A stretch of 13,561 bases of DNA from Clostridia bacterium (lineage in GTDB: Bacteria; Bacillota_A; Clostridia; Oscillospirales; QAKW01), in NCBI GenBank assembly GCA_017396865.1, contig JAFQKO010000162.1, positions 1-13,561 on the forward strand, given 5' to 3'. The position numbers and the translations under genes were made by a program. Below the pieces are notes generated by a model, which did no database searches, had not been told where the DNA came from, and was given only the letters and a program-made list of their open reading frames with translations. This document shows positions 5,953 through 13,561 of this stretch, piece by piece. The first letter of the stretch is position 1, and each line of letters begins with the position of its first letter.

Positions 5953-8900
5953 ATGTTGTATAAAAAAAATAAAGGTGCCGAGCTGGATGCGGCCTTGTTT
6001 GCAAACCCCACCGCCGAATATCGCGGTACCCCCTTCTGGGCTTGGAACTGCAAATTAGACCCCAAACAGATGGAGCGCCAGATCGATTACCTTAAGGAGA
6101 TGGGCTTTGGCGGCTTTCATATGCATTCCCGCGTGGGCATGGCCACCGAGTATCTCGGCGAGGATTTCATGAACTGCGTCAAGACCTGCGTTCGCAAGGC
6201 AAAGAAGGAAGAGATGCTGGCATGGCTCTATGATGAGGATCGTTGGGCCAGCGGTGCGGCGGGCGGCTACGTAACCAAGGAGAAGAAGTTCCGCCTGAAG
6301 CATCTGCGCTTCAGCGTTACCCCGCCCGCCGAGATTTTGGAGAAGAGCGTTGCCTTTGATGCGGGCAAGCCCTATTTCCTTGCGGCATATGATATTCAGC
6401 AGGATGCCGAAGGGTATCTGCTCTCCTATCGCCGCATCGGTCTCGATGAAGAGGCGGAAGGCACCAAATGGTATGCCACCGTACATACGGCTGCCGACGA
6501 TCCTTGGTTCAATAACCAAAGCTATCCCGATACCATGGACGAGGAAACGATGCAACGCTTCATCGAGGTGACCTACGAGGCCTATGATAAGGCGGTGGGT
6601 GAGGAGTTCGACGGCGTTGTGCCTGCCATCTTCACCGACGAGCCGAACTTCCATTGCCGCTCCAACGGTTCGGTGCTCCGTGCGGCAAGCACCGCCGATA
6701 CCTGCATCGCCTGGAGCCGCTTCTTTGAGGAAAAATATCAGGAGCGCTACGGCGAGGACGTAGTTGACCGCCTGCCCGAGATCCTCTGGCTCACCCCCGA
6801 CGGACGGGACAGCGTGATGAAGTATCGTTATTTCGATTTTTGTGCCGAGCGGTTTGCCATCTGCTTTGCCGATCAGTGCGGCAAGTGGTGTGAGGAGCAT
6901 GGCATTGCCTTCACCGGCCATCTTCTGAGAGAGCCGACTTTGGAGCAGCAATCCTACGCCACCGGCGATAATATGCGTCAGTATCGCTCCTATACCATCC
7001 CCGGCATTGATATGCTCTGCGACTACGTGGAGCTCACCACCGCCAAGCAATGCCAGTCGGCAGTCCATCAGTTCGGCAAGGAGGCCATGCTCTCCGAGCT
7101 GTACGGTGTGACCAACTGGGATTTCGACTTCCGCGGCCATAAATTCCAGGGCGATTGGCAGGCAGCGCTGGGCGTTACCGTCCGTGTGCCCCACCTTTCC
7201 TGGATGAGCATGGCGGGCGAGGCGAAAAGAGATTATCCCGCCTCCATCTTTTATCAATCGGCGTGGTATAAGGAATATCCCTATATCGAGGATCATTTCT
7301 CCCGCCTCAATACCGTTCTGACCCGCGGCAACCCCGTGGTGCGGGTGGGTCTTGTCCATCCGGTGGAAAGCTTCTGGATCGCCACCGGCCCCAATGACCA
7401 GACCGGTGAAAAGCGCCGCGTGCTGGACGAAAACTTCGCCGCCGTGACCCGCTGGCTGCTGGAGGGACATCAGGACTTCAACTATGTAAATGAATCGCTG
7501 CTGGCAACGGTTGCCACGGCAGAGGAACCCCGCAAGGTGGGGGCGATGGAATACGATGCCATCGTCATCCCCGATTGTACCACCCTGCGTAAAACGACGG
7601 TGGACTATCTCGAGCGCTTTGCCGCAAACGGCGGTAAGGTGATCTTTATGGGCAGCTGCCCCACCCATCTGGACGGCGTTTGCAGCGATGGGGTCAAGGC
7701 ACTTTATGAAAAATCCACGGTGGTTTCCTTCAATAAGTCGGCGGTCATTGCCGCGCTGGAGGATTGCCGTAAGGTGGATATCCGCAATATCGACGGTCTT
7801 CCTGCCGAAAATCTGCTCTATCAGCTGCGGCAGGACGGCGAGAGCCAATGGCTGTTCGTTGCCGCCTTTAAGAAGAAGCTGATGATCTCCAATGAGGCCC
7901 AGCGGAATGCGGATGGCAGCGTGCCCTGCCAAAAGGTGGAGATCACCGTCAACGGTCTTTGGGAGCCGCACCTTTATGATACCGTCAACGGCAAGGTGCT
8001 GCCCATCGGCTTCCGCCATGAAAACGGCAAAACGGTGGTGCTGCGGGATCTTTATCCCTCCGATAGCCTGCTGATCCGCTTCTCCGAGCCCCATTACCAT
8101 GAGTTTATTCCCCAAGCGGAGGAAAAGCTGGTGCTCGCCCGCTGCGATTATAAGCAGACCGTTCCCTATACCCGCGCAGAGGATAACGTTTTGCTGCTCG
8201 ACCTGCCCGAATGGCGGCTGGACGACGGCGCATGGCAGCCCCGCGAGGAGGTCTTGCGGATGGACAACGTCGTGCGTGAGCAGCTCGATTACCCGCTCCG
8301 CAGAAATAAGGTCGCTCAGCCCTGGGTGGTGCCCGATCTGCCGGCCGAGCATACCGTTTCCATGCGGTATACCGTTCAGAGCGCCGTCAAGGTCAAGGAT
8401 ATTCGCCTGGCGCTGGAGGATGCCGAAAAGGCAACCATCCTTTGGAACGGCAAGCCCGTTTCCAACGAGGTGATCGGCTGGTACGTGGACGAGGCGATCA
8501 AAACGGTGGCATTGCCCGAGCTGAAGAAGGGTGAAAATACCCTCGAGATCACCCTGCCCTTTGCCCGCCGCTCCAATCTGGAGGCGGTGTTCATCCTCGG
8601 CGATTTCGACGTGGAGGTCAAGGGCACCGAGACGCTCATCGTTGCACCCTCCAAGGAGCTTGGCTTCGGCGGCATCTGCAAGCAGGGTCTGCCCTTCTAC
8701 GGCGGCGCCCTGACCTATGAGCTGCCCGTCGAGGCTCCCGCCGATTGCGAGCTGACCGCCCATTTCGGTAAACATAAGGGCGCTCTCTGCAAGGTCGCGC
8801 TGGACGACGGCGAGGCCGTGCCGATGGCCTATTCTCCCTATAACGTTACCTTTAAGAAGGTCAGCAAGGGCAAGCACACCCTGAAGGTGACCGTCTATGG

Positions 8901-9066
8901 CCATCGGTTCAATACCTTTGGCTGCGTGCATAATTGCGACGACGCGTATCGCTGGTTCGGCCCCGATAGCTGGCGTACGCTGGGCGATCGCTGGAGCTAT
9001 GAATATCAACTGAAGGAGATCGGCCTGCTGATCAGCCCGCAGATCAAAATGGAGAATAAAGCATGA
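5953..9066 (+). CDS. GH106-like glycoside hydrolase (alpha-L-rhamnosidase-related)
   Basis: A 1037-residue protein without a signal peptide, so probably cytoplasmic. The N-terminal (alpha/beta)8 barrel shows motifs typical of the GH106 group: TPFWAWNCKL (26-35), RQIDYLKEMGFGGFHMHSR (42-60), WLYDEDRWASGAAGG (91-105), IFTDEPNF (226-233), FTGHLLREP (320-328) and AMLSELYG (378-385). Glu230, Glu327 and Glu382 are candidate catalytic or substrate-binding residues. A GATase-like Rossmann segment follows (about 534-572, YDAIVIPDCTTL... NGGKVIFMG). The C-terminal third is beta-rich with a galactose-binding-like jelly roll (about 800-885, ILWNGKPV, KKGENTLEI). AGGAGG lies 10 bases before the ATG. It is the first gene of the operon, divergent from AraC, and overlaps the phosphatase by 4 bases. 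GH106 enzymes cleave terminal alpha-L-rhamnose; related proteins lack tested activity, so the exact linkage is open. Confidence 0.82.
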   Translation: MLYKKNKGAELDAALFANPTAEYRGTPFWAWNCKLDPKQMERQIDYLKEMGFGGFHMHSRVGMATEYLGEDFMNCVKTCVRKAKKEEMLAWLYDEDRWASGAAGGYVTKEKKFRLKHLRFSVTPPAEILEKSVAFDAGKPYFLAAYDIQQDAEGYLLSYRRIGLDEEAEGTKWYATVHTAADDPWFNNQSYPDTMDEETMQRFIEVTYEAYDKAVGEEFDGVVPAIFTDEPNFHCRSNGSVLRAASTADTCIAWSRFFEEKYQERYGEDVVDRLPEILWLTPDGRDSVMKYRYFDFCAERFAICFADQCGKWCEEHGIAFTGHLLREPTLEQQSYATGDNMRQYRSYTIPGIDMLCDYVELTTAKQCQSAVHQFGKEAMLSELYGVTNWDFDFRGHKFQGDWQAALGVTVRVPHLSWMSMAGEAKRDYPASIFYQSAWYKEYPYIEDHFSRLNTVLTRGNPVVRVGLVHPVESFWIATGPNDQTGEKRRVLDENFAAVTRWLLEGHQDFNYVNESLLATVATAEEPRKVGAMEYDAIVIPDCTTLRKTTVDYLERFAANGGKVIFMGSCPTHLDGVCSDGVKALYEKSTVVSFNKSAVIAALEDCRKVDIRNIDGLPAENLLYQLRQDGESQWLFVAAFKKKLMISNEAQRNADGSVPCQKVEITVNGLWEPHLYDTVNGKVLPIGFRHENGKTVVLRDLYPSDSLLIRFSEPHYHEFIPQAEEKLVLARCDYKQTVPYTRAEDNVLLLDLPEWRLDDGAWQPREEVLRMDNVVREQLDYPLRRNKVAQPWVVPDLPAEHTVSMRYTVQSAVKVKDIRLALEDAEKATILWNGKPVSNEVIGWYVDEAIKTVALPELKKGENTLEITLPFARRSNLEAVFILGDFDVEVKGTETLIVAPSKELGFGGICKQGLPFYGGALTYELPVEAPADCELTAHFGKHKGALCKVALDDGEAVPMAYSPYNVTFKKVSKGKHTLKVTVYGHRFNTFGCVHNCDDAYRWFGPDSWRTLGDRWSYEYQLKEIGLLISPQIKMENKA

Positions 9067-9830
9067 ATCAAGTGTTTACCCTGATCCGTGAGGCGGGGCG
9101 GTTGGTGACCGCCCCCGCCGCCGCGGAGATCTCCGCCAAGGGACGGAGCAATTTCGTAACCGATCGGGACGTGGCGGTGCAGGAGTTTATCCGCAAGGGG
9201 CTCTCCGCGCTGTATCCCGCCTACGGCTTTATGAGCGAGGAGCAGGAAAACACGCCCGATTATGCGCAACCCCTCTGGATCCTCGATCCCATCGACGGCA
9301 CGGCAAACTTTATCACCCGTTACGGCTTAAGCGCCATTTCTCTGGCGTTGATGATGAAGGGTGAGGTGGTGTTCGGTGCGGTGTATAATCCCTATACCGA
9401 TGAGCTGTTTTCGGCGGAAAAGGGAAAGGGGGCGTTTTTAAACGGCGAGCCCATCCATGCCGATAACGACGTTACATTTGAGGATGCGCTGATCGATCTC
9501 GGCACCATGCCCTATTATAAAGATCGCGCCGACGAGGTGGGGGCGATGGCTGCCGCCATCATCAAAAACGCCTCCGATATCCGCCGTTGCGGCTCGGCGG
9601 CGCTGGCGATGTGCTATGCATCCTGCGGCCGCACCGCCGCCATGCTGGAGGGGCTGCTGCAGCCCTGGGACTATGCGGCGGGTCTGCTGATCGCCAAGGA
9701 ATCGGGCGCGCTCACCGCCGATTGGGATGAAAATCCCCTCACCGCCAAAGCACCCTCCTCGGTACTGGTGGCGGGCAAAAAGATCTATCAACCTTTAGTA
9801 AAATTGATTTGTGAGGTACTGAAACGATGA
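9063..9830 (+). CDS. Inositol monophosphatase-family phosphatase
   Basis: A 255-residue member of the Mg2+-dependent, Li+-sensitive IMPase/FBPase superfamily, which removes phosphate from inositol, sugar or nucleotide phosphates. Motifs are complete: SNFVTDRD (29-36), YGFMSEEQ (54-61) with a metal-binding Glu, WILDPIDGTANF (72-83) with Asp75, Asp78 and the GT phosphate site, and QPWDYAAGLLIAKESGA (200-216) with Asp203. GGAG lies 8 bases before the ATG. It overlaps the GH106-like gene upstream and the GH78 gene downstream with ATGA (4 bases each), so it is made together with two glycosidases. The usual housekeeping SuhB/CysQ roles do not explain that placement. It may dephosphorylate a sugar phosphate released from the glycan or a by-product of its catabolism; this is inference and the substrate cannot be read from the sequence. 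Confidence 0.92.
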   Translation: MNQVFTLIREAGRLVTAPAAAEISAKGRSNFVTDRDVAVQEFIRKGLSALYPAYGFMSEEQENTPDYAQPLWILDPIDGTANFITRYGLSAISLALMMKGEVVFGAVYNPYTDELFSAEKGKGAFLNGEPIHADNDVTFEDALIDLGTMPYYKDRADEVGAMAAAIIKNASDIRRCGSAALAMCYASCGRTAAMLEGLLQPWDYAAGLLIAKESGALTADWDENPLTAKAPSSVLVAGKKIYQPLVKLICEVLKR

Positions 9831-12049
9831 AATGGATCAATGCATCTAAAAATACAGAACAACAGGCTGTATATTTCAAAAAGAATATTGCGTGGAGTAA
9901 AGTTCCTGCAAAGGTAGAGGCCACCGTTACCGCCATGGGCGTTTATAATCTGCTGATCGGCGGCAAGAAGATCGGCAAGCAGGTCTTAACCCCGGGCTGG
10001 ACCTCTTATCATACCCGCGTGCAGGCCCAGACCTATGACGTGACCGCCGAGCTGAAGGCGGGCGGCGAGGTCGCCGTCGAGGTGGGCGCAGGCTGGGGTG
10101 TCGGCACCATCGGCTTTACCCACAATAACAACTTCTACGACGATCAGGTGCGGTTGGCGGCCAGCTTTACCGCCATCTTTGCCGACGGCACCGCCGAGAC
10201 GGTGGAGACCGATGCCGATTGGGATTGCTATACCCATCCCGTGCTCTATTCCGATATCTATAACGGCGAGGTTTGGGACGGCACCTATCAGCCCGAAGCC
10301 TTGGGCAAGGCGGTGGTTTCCGAAAAGACCTATTCCATCGTTCCGCAGGTGGGTGAATATATTCTGCCGCAGGAGCGGCTGAAGCCCATCGAGGTGATCG
10401 TTACCCCCAAGGGGGAGCGGGTGCTGGATTTTGGCCAGAACATGACCGGCTGGATCGAGCTGCAGGTGCAGGGCAAGGCGGGCGACGTCATCGCCTTTGA
10501 CCATGCCGAGGTTTTGGATAAGGAGGGCAACTTCTATACCGAAAACTACCGTTCTGCCAAGGCCTATGCCAAGTTTATCCTGAGCGGGGATCGGGAGACC
10601 CTCGCGCCCCACTTCACCTTCTACGGCTTCCGCTATATCCGCCTGCTGGAGTATCCCTTTGAAACGGTCGATCCCAAGCAGTTTACCGCCGTTGTGGTTC
10701 ATTCCGACCTGAAGCGGACCGGTGATTTCAGCTGCGGTCATCCGCTGGTCAATCAGCTTTATCATAACGTGATCTGGGGGCAGAAGAGCAACTATCTCGA
10801 CGTGCCCACCGATTGCCCCCAGCGGGACGAGCGACTCGGCTGGACGGGGGATGCGCAGGTATTTTGCCGCACCGCCGCCATCAACTACGACGTAGAGAGA
10901 TTCTTTAAAAAGTGGCTGGGCGACGTGGCCATTGAGCAATGGGAAAACGGCGCCGTGGAAGGCGTTGTTCCTCTTACGATGCCGAAAGGCCGTACCCGCA
11001 CCTCCGCCGCATGGGGCGATGCCGCCTGCATCTGCCCTTGGGAGATCTACCTTGCCTACGGCAACAAGGAACTTTTGAAAGAGCATTTCCCCATGATGAA
11101 AAAATGGGTGGATTACATGCATGGTGCCGGCTCGGAGGAATTCCTCTGGCTGGACGGCAAGCACTACGGCGATTGGCTGGCGATGGATGCGGGCGACGGC
11201 ATCTATATGGGCGCCACCCCCACCCATATGATCGGAACGGCCTTCTTTGCCTATTCCTGCTCCCTCGTTGTGAAGGCGGGTAAGGTGCTGGGCGAGGACG
11301 TGGCCGATTATGAGGCGCTTTATGAAAAGGTGGTAGCCAAGTTCCGCGAATGCTATATTGAAAACGGCGTACCTGTCGAAAAGGGCGCGGCGCTGAATAA
11401 CGTCTATCCCGCCGATAAAACGCCGCCGGTCATTAACCCCGATACCCAAACGGCGCGGGTGCTGATGCTGCGGTTCGGGCTTTGCCCCGAGGCGGATCGT
11501 GCCAAGATGGCCAAGGATCTGGCAGAGATGGTGGTCGCCAACGGCACCCATCTCACCACCGGCTTTGTCGGCACCCCTTATCTGCTGCACGTGCTGGCGG
11601 AAAACGGCTATGAGAAGCTGGCCTACGACCTGCTGCTGCAGGAGACCTTCCCCTCCTGGCTGTTCTCGGTTAAGCAGGGCGCAACCACCATGTGGGAGCA
11701 TTGGGACGGCATCAAGGAGGACGGCACCTTCTGGAGCAAGGATATGAACTCCTATAACCACTATGCCTACGGCTGCGTTTACGATTGGATCTTCGGAAAG
11801 GCGGCGGGCATCAACGTCTGCGAGGACGGCGTGGGCTATGAAAAGATCACCGTTGCCCCCATCCCCGACAAGCGGCTGGGTTATCTCACCGCCTCCATTG
11901 AGAGCCGCCACGGCAAGATCCTCTCCCATTGGGAATACCGCGGCGACACGGTATTGTATCGGTTTGAGATCCCCGCAGGGGTCACCGCCGAGATCACCCT
12001 GCCCGACGGGCGGCGTGAAACCGTTACCGACGGCGTATATATGTATTGA
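9827..12049 (+). CDS. GH78 alpha-L-rhamnosidase
   Basis: A 740-residue cytoplasmic enzyme (no signal peptide) that should release terminal alpha-L-rhamnose from oligosaccharides or plant glycosides by inversion. Domains in order are an N-terminal beta-sandwich (AMGVYNLLIGGKKIG, LTPGWTSYHTRVQAQTYDVT), a concanavalin-like domain (VLDFGQNMTGWIEL, about 197-210; HFTFYGFRYIRLLEYP), and the (alpha/alpha)6 barrel. The barrel opens with VPTDCPQRDERLGWTGDA (326-343). Within it Asp329, Glu335 (probable general acid) and Asp342 match the conserved acidic set, and Glu624 in TTMWEHWDG is the likely catalytic base. A short C-terminal beta-domain closes the protein. It is shorter than many GH78 enzymes because extra N-terminal carbohydrate-binding modules are absent. 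It overlaps the phosphatase by 4 bases and is followed at once by a terminator, so it ends the operon. Confidence 0.94.
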   Translation: MKWINASKNTEQQAVYFKKNIAWSKVPAKVEATVTAMGVYNLLIGGKKIGKQVLTPGWTSYHTRVQAQTYDVTAELKAGGEVAVEVGAGWGVGTIGFTHNNNFYDDQVRLAASFTAIFADGTAETVETDADWDCYTHPVLYSDIYNGEVWDGTYQPEALGKAVVSEKTYSIVPQVGEYILPQERLKPIEVIVTPKGERVLDFGQNMTGWIELQVQGKAGDVIAFDHAEVLDKEGNFYTENYRSAKAYAKFILSGDRETLAPHFTFYGFRYIRLLEYPFETVDPKQFTAVVVHSDLKRTGDFSCGHPLVNQLYHNVIWGQKSNYLDVPTDCPQRDERLGWTGDAQVFCRTAAINYDVERFFKKWLGDVAIEQWENGAVEGVVPLTMPKGRTRTSAAWGDAACICPWEIYLAYGNKELLKEHFPMMKKWVDYMHGAGSEEFLWLDGKHYGDWLAMDAGDGIYMGATPTHMIGTAFFAYSCSLVVKAGKVLGEDVADYEALYEKVVAKFRECYIENGVPVEKGAALNNVYPADKTPPVINPDTQTARVLMLRFGLCPEADRAKMAKDLAEMVVANGTHLTTGFVGTPYLLHVLAENGYEKLAYDLLLQETFPSWLFSVKQGATTMWEHWDGIKEDGTFWSKDMNSYNHYAYGCVYDWIFGKAAGINVCEDGVGYEKITVAPIPDKRLGYLTASIESRHGKILSHWEYRGDTVLYRFEIPAGVTAEITLPDGRRETVTDGVYMY

Positions 12050-12050
12050 T

Positions 12051-12083
12051 AAAAAATAACCGCCCAACGGGCGGTTATTTTTT
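12051..12083. terminator. Terminator of the rhamnosidase operon
   Basis: A perfect 15-base stem (12051-12065 with 12069-12083) with a three-base loop and a GC-rich top, CCGCCC/GGGCGG, is flanked by an A-run and a T-run, so it can work on both strands. It begins one base after the GH78 stop codon. Confidence 0.95.
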
Positions 12084-12114
12084 GTGGAAAAAGGTTTTTT
12101 TTTCGTTTTTTCGG

Positions 12115-12143
12115 TTGACAAGGACAAGCGTTTTTGGTAACAT
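12115..12143 (+). promoter_or_regulatory. Promoter of the BMP lipoprotein gene
   Basis: TTGACA (12115-12120), a 17-base spacer and TAACAT (12138-12143) predict transcription from about 12150, giving a leader of close to 60 bases. The consensus -35 with ideal spacing fits the strong expression suggested by the codon use of the gene. Confidence 0.8.
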
Positions 12144-12157
12144 TAAGGTGTATTAGT

Positions 12158-12180
12158 GTTAACGGCCGAAGGCCGATAAC
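12158..12180 (+). promoter_or_regulatory. 5' leader hairpin of the BMP gene
   Basis: GTTA-A-CGGCC and GGCCG-A-TAAC can form a nine-pair hairpin with one A-A mismatch and a GAA loop, only a few bases after the predicted transcription start. No U-run follows, so it is not a terminator; a 5' mRNA-stabilising stem or a protein site is possible. Confidence 0.45.
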
Positions 12181-12208
12181 ATAAAAAAATTATTGGAGGG
12201 AAAAACCA

Positions 12209-13429
12209 ATGAAAAGACTGTTATCCGTACTGTTGATCGTTGTTATGCTGTTCACCTTGGGTGCTTGCGGCTCCAGCGAGGAAAAGCCTTCATCCGGCGA
12301 TAAGAAGCCTACCGAAGCTTCTGATCTGAAGGTCGGCTTTATCTTCCTGCACGATGAGCAGTCCACCTACGACAAGAACTTTATCGACGCCGCTGTTGCT
12401 GCTTGCGAGAAGATGGGTGTTGAGATGGTTCGGAAGACTCAGATCCCCGAGTCCAACAAGTGCTATGACGCCGCTGTTGAGCTGATCGAGTCTGATGGCT
12501 GTAACCTGATCTTTGCTGATAGCTTCGGTCACGAGAGCTTCCTGATCGACGCTGCCAAGGAGTATCCCGAAGTGCAGTTCTGCCATGCTACCGGTACCCA
12601 GGCTCATACCGCCAATCTGAAGAACTTCCACAATGCTTTTGCTCACATCTATCAGGGCCGTTACCTGGCAGGTGTTGTTGCAGGCATGAAGCTGAACGAG
12701 ATGATCGAGTCCGGCAAGATCACCGCCGATAAGGCTAAGATGGGCTACGTCGGCGCCTTCACCTTTGCTGAAGTTATCTCCGGCTACACCTCTTTCTATC
12801 TTGGCGCTAAGTCTGTTTGCCCCAGCGTGACCATGGACGTTAAGTTCACCGGTTCCTGGTACGATGAGCAGAAGGAAAAGGAAGCCGCTCAGGCTCTGAT
12901 CGCAGGCGGCTGCGTACTGATCAGCCAGCATGCCGACTCCATGGGCGCTCCCACCGCTTGTGAAAACGCAGGCGTTCCCAACGTTTCCTACAACGGCTCT
13001 ACCGCCGCTGCTTGCCCCGAGACCTTCCTGATCTCCTCCCGCATCAACTGGGTTCCCTACTTCGAGTACATGATCGGTCAGGTTATTGCCGGTAAGGCAA
13101 TCGATACCGACTGGGCAGGTACCCTGGATAACGGCGCTGTTGCTTACACCGAGCTGGGTAAGAACGTTGCCAAGGGCACCGCTGAGAAGATCGCTGAGGT
13201 TGAGGCTGGTTTGAAGGACGGCACCATCAAGGTATTCGATACCGCTAACTTCACCGTCGGCGGGAAGAAGATCGATTCCTATATGGCCGACGTTGATACC
13301 GATGCGAACTTCGAGAAGGACACCGAGGTTGTTACCGACGGTATCTTCGAAGAGTCCAAGTATCGTTCTGCTCCCTATTTCGATGCAGAAATCGACGGCA
13401 TCAAGCTGCTGGATCGTAACTACGGTTAA
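12209..13429 (+). CDS. BMP-family ABC transporter substrate-binding lipoprotein
   Basis: A 406-residue exported lipoprotein. The signal peptide has a MKRLL start, a hydrophobic core and the lipobox LGAC with Cys20, followed by a Ser/Glu/Lys/Pro-rich spacer. The mature part matches the basic membrane protein (BMP/PnrA) family: LKVGFIFLHDEQSTYDKNFIDA (about 40-61), CNLIFADSFGHES, HNAFAHIYQGRYLAGVVAG and KMGYVGAFTFAEV. Family members bind purine nucleosides or related ligands for an ABC importer. GGAGGG lies 9 bases before the ATG. The gene has its own promoter and terminator; no permease gene follows within the window. Codons differ from the neighbours (frequent GCT, GTT and CTG, with AAG and CGT preferred), which suggests strong expression. 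The ligand is not readable from the sequence; a role in importing the rhamnosidase substrate is not supported. Confidence 0.92.
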   Translation: MKRLLSVLLIVVMLFTLGACGSSEEKPSSGDKKPTEASDLKVGFIFLHDEQSTYDKNFIDAAVAACEKMGVEMVRKTQIPESNKCYDAAVELIESDGCNLIFADSFGHESFLIDAAKEYPEVQFCHATGTQAHTANLKNFHNAFAHIYQGRYLAGVVAGMKLNEMIESGKITADKAKMGYVGAFTFAEVISGYTSFYLGAKSVCPSVTMDVKFTGSWYDEQKEKEAAQALIAGGCVLISQHADSMGAPTACENAGVPNVSYNGSTAAACPETFLISSRINWVPYFEYMIGQVIAGKAIDTDWAGTLDNGAVAYTELGKNVAKGTAEKIAEVEAGLKDGTIKVFDTANFTVGGKKIDSYMADVDTDANFEKDTEVVTDGIFEESKYRSAPYFDAEIDGIKLLDRNYG

Positions 13430-13441
13430 TTTACAACTAAA

Positions 13442-13561
13442 GCTAAGGCGGAGCGAATCGCTCCGCCTTAGTTTTTTGTTTTTTAAAATGCTGATGGATC
13501 ATGCCGATCTTATAATCAAACGCATCCTTGGGAGAGGCGATGACCGCCGGCTCCCCATCAA
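13442..13561 (-). pseudogene. Truncated ABC transporter ATPase fragment (BMP-type, after Walker A)
   Basis: An open minus-strand frame enters from beyond 13561 and ends at TAG (13444..13442). Its first 26 residues read DGEPAVIASPKDAFDYK followed by IGMIHQHFK. The V-x-I-x-SP-x-DA...IGM(V/I)HQHF pattern is that of the first ABC domain, between Walker A and the Q-loop region, of the ~510-residue ATPases that partner BMP lipoproteins. After HFK the frame continues as KQKTKAERFAPP, which is simply the T-run and terminator hairpin of the BMP gene read backwards. The signature motif, Walker B and the whole second ABC domain are therefore missing. The upstream part lies outside the window. It may be a decayed gene or an assembly junction. 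The stop position is exact; the biological end of the fragment is about 13483. Confidence 0.7.
13443..13477. terminator. Terminator after the BMP gene
   Basis: A 13-base perfect stem (CTAAGGCGGAGCG, 13443-13455, with 13459-13471), a three-base loop and a run of six T residues begin 13 bases after the stop codon. There is no matching T-run on the other strand, so it is mainly a plus-strand terminator. Confidence 0.95.

Noticed and set aside
6055..9009. A 984-codon open frame on the minus strand opposite the GH106-like gene
   Set aside because: It is the antisense shadow of a GC-rich-third-position gene. It has no family motifs, and the plus-strand protein has clear conserved motifs throughout.
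9986..12127. A 713-codon minus-strand open frame opposite the GH78 gene
   Set aside because: It crosses the operon terminator, has no recognisable domains and mirrors the codon pattern of the rhamnosidase.
12158..12180. Terminator or attenuator in the BMP leader
   Set aside because: The hairpin is short, holds a mismatch and lacks a U-run; no alternative pairing that would give a switch was seen.

Overview
The window looks like a piece of a Clostridia genome, probably a gut or rumen member of the Oscillospirales/Ruminococcaceae type. This rests on the ATGA-coupled operons, AGGAGG-type ribosome binding sites, clean TTGACA/TATAAT promoters, a T-box leader, a cohesin-like surface protein and a BMP-type lipoprotein. 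No 16S or other marker gene is present, so the taxonomic call is inference. The window is densely coding and no insertion sequence, tRNA, rRNA or CRISPR array was seen.

Left part (1-2126, minus strand): a consensus promoter drives a long leader with all the parts of a T-box riboswitch: stem I with AGTA bulge and probable UAC (Tyr) specifier, stem III, antiterminator with UGGU bulge, and competing terminator. Behind it lie an acyl-CoA/aryl-CoA ligase of the AMP-binding superfamily and, 38 bases later, the start of a sodium:solute symporter that runs off the window. A tyrosine-type T-box in front of a carboxylate-CoA ligase and a transporter is the most unusual regulatory arrangement here.

Middle (2194-9066 and on to 12049): a divergent carbohydrate locus. 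On the minus strand an AraC regulator, a membrane-anchored cohesin-like protein, a mannose-6-phosphate isomerase and a xylose-isomerase-like TIM-barrel protein form a tightly packed operon with 4-base overlaps or 3-base gaps. On the plus strand a GH106-like glycoside hydrolase, an inositol-monophosphatase-family phosphatase and a GH78 alpha-L-rhamnosidase follow one another with ATGA overlaps and end at a perfect hairpin terminator. The two operons share an 86-base intergenic region with face-to-face promoters whose -10 boxes form the two arms of a palindrome. Neither hydrolase has a signal peptide, so the locus probably finishes degradation of an imported rhamnose-containing oligosaccharide or glycoside in the cytoplasm. 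The importer and the rhamnose isomerase/kinase/aldolase genes are not in the window.

Right part (12085-13561): a single-gene unit encodes a BMP-family substrate-binding lipoprotein with its own strong promoter, a leader hairpin and a terminator. Its codon choice differs from the neighbours and suggests high expression. On the opposite strand at the window edge is what looks like a cut-off piece of the ATPase gene of the same type of transporter. It stops just after the Q-loop-like IGMIHQHF motif and runs into the shared terminator.
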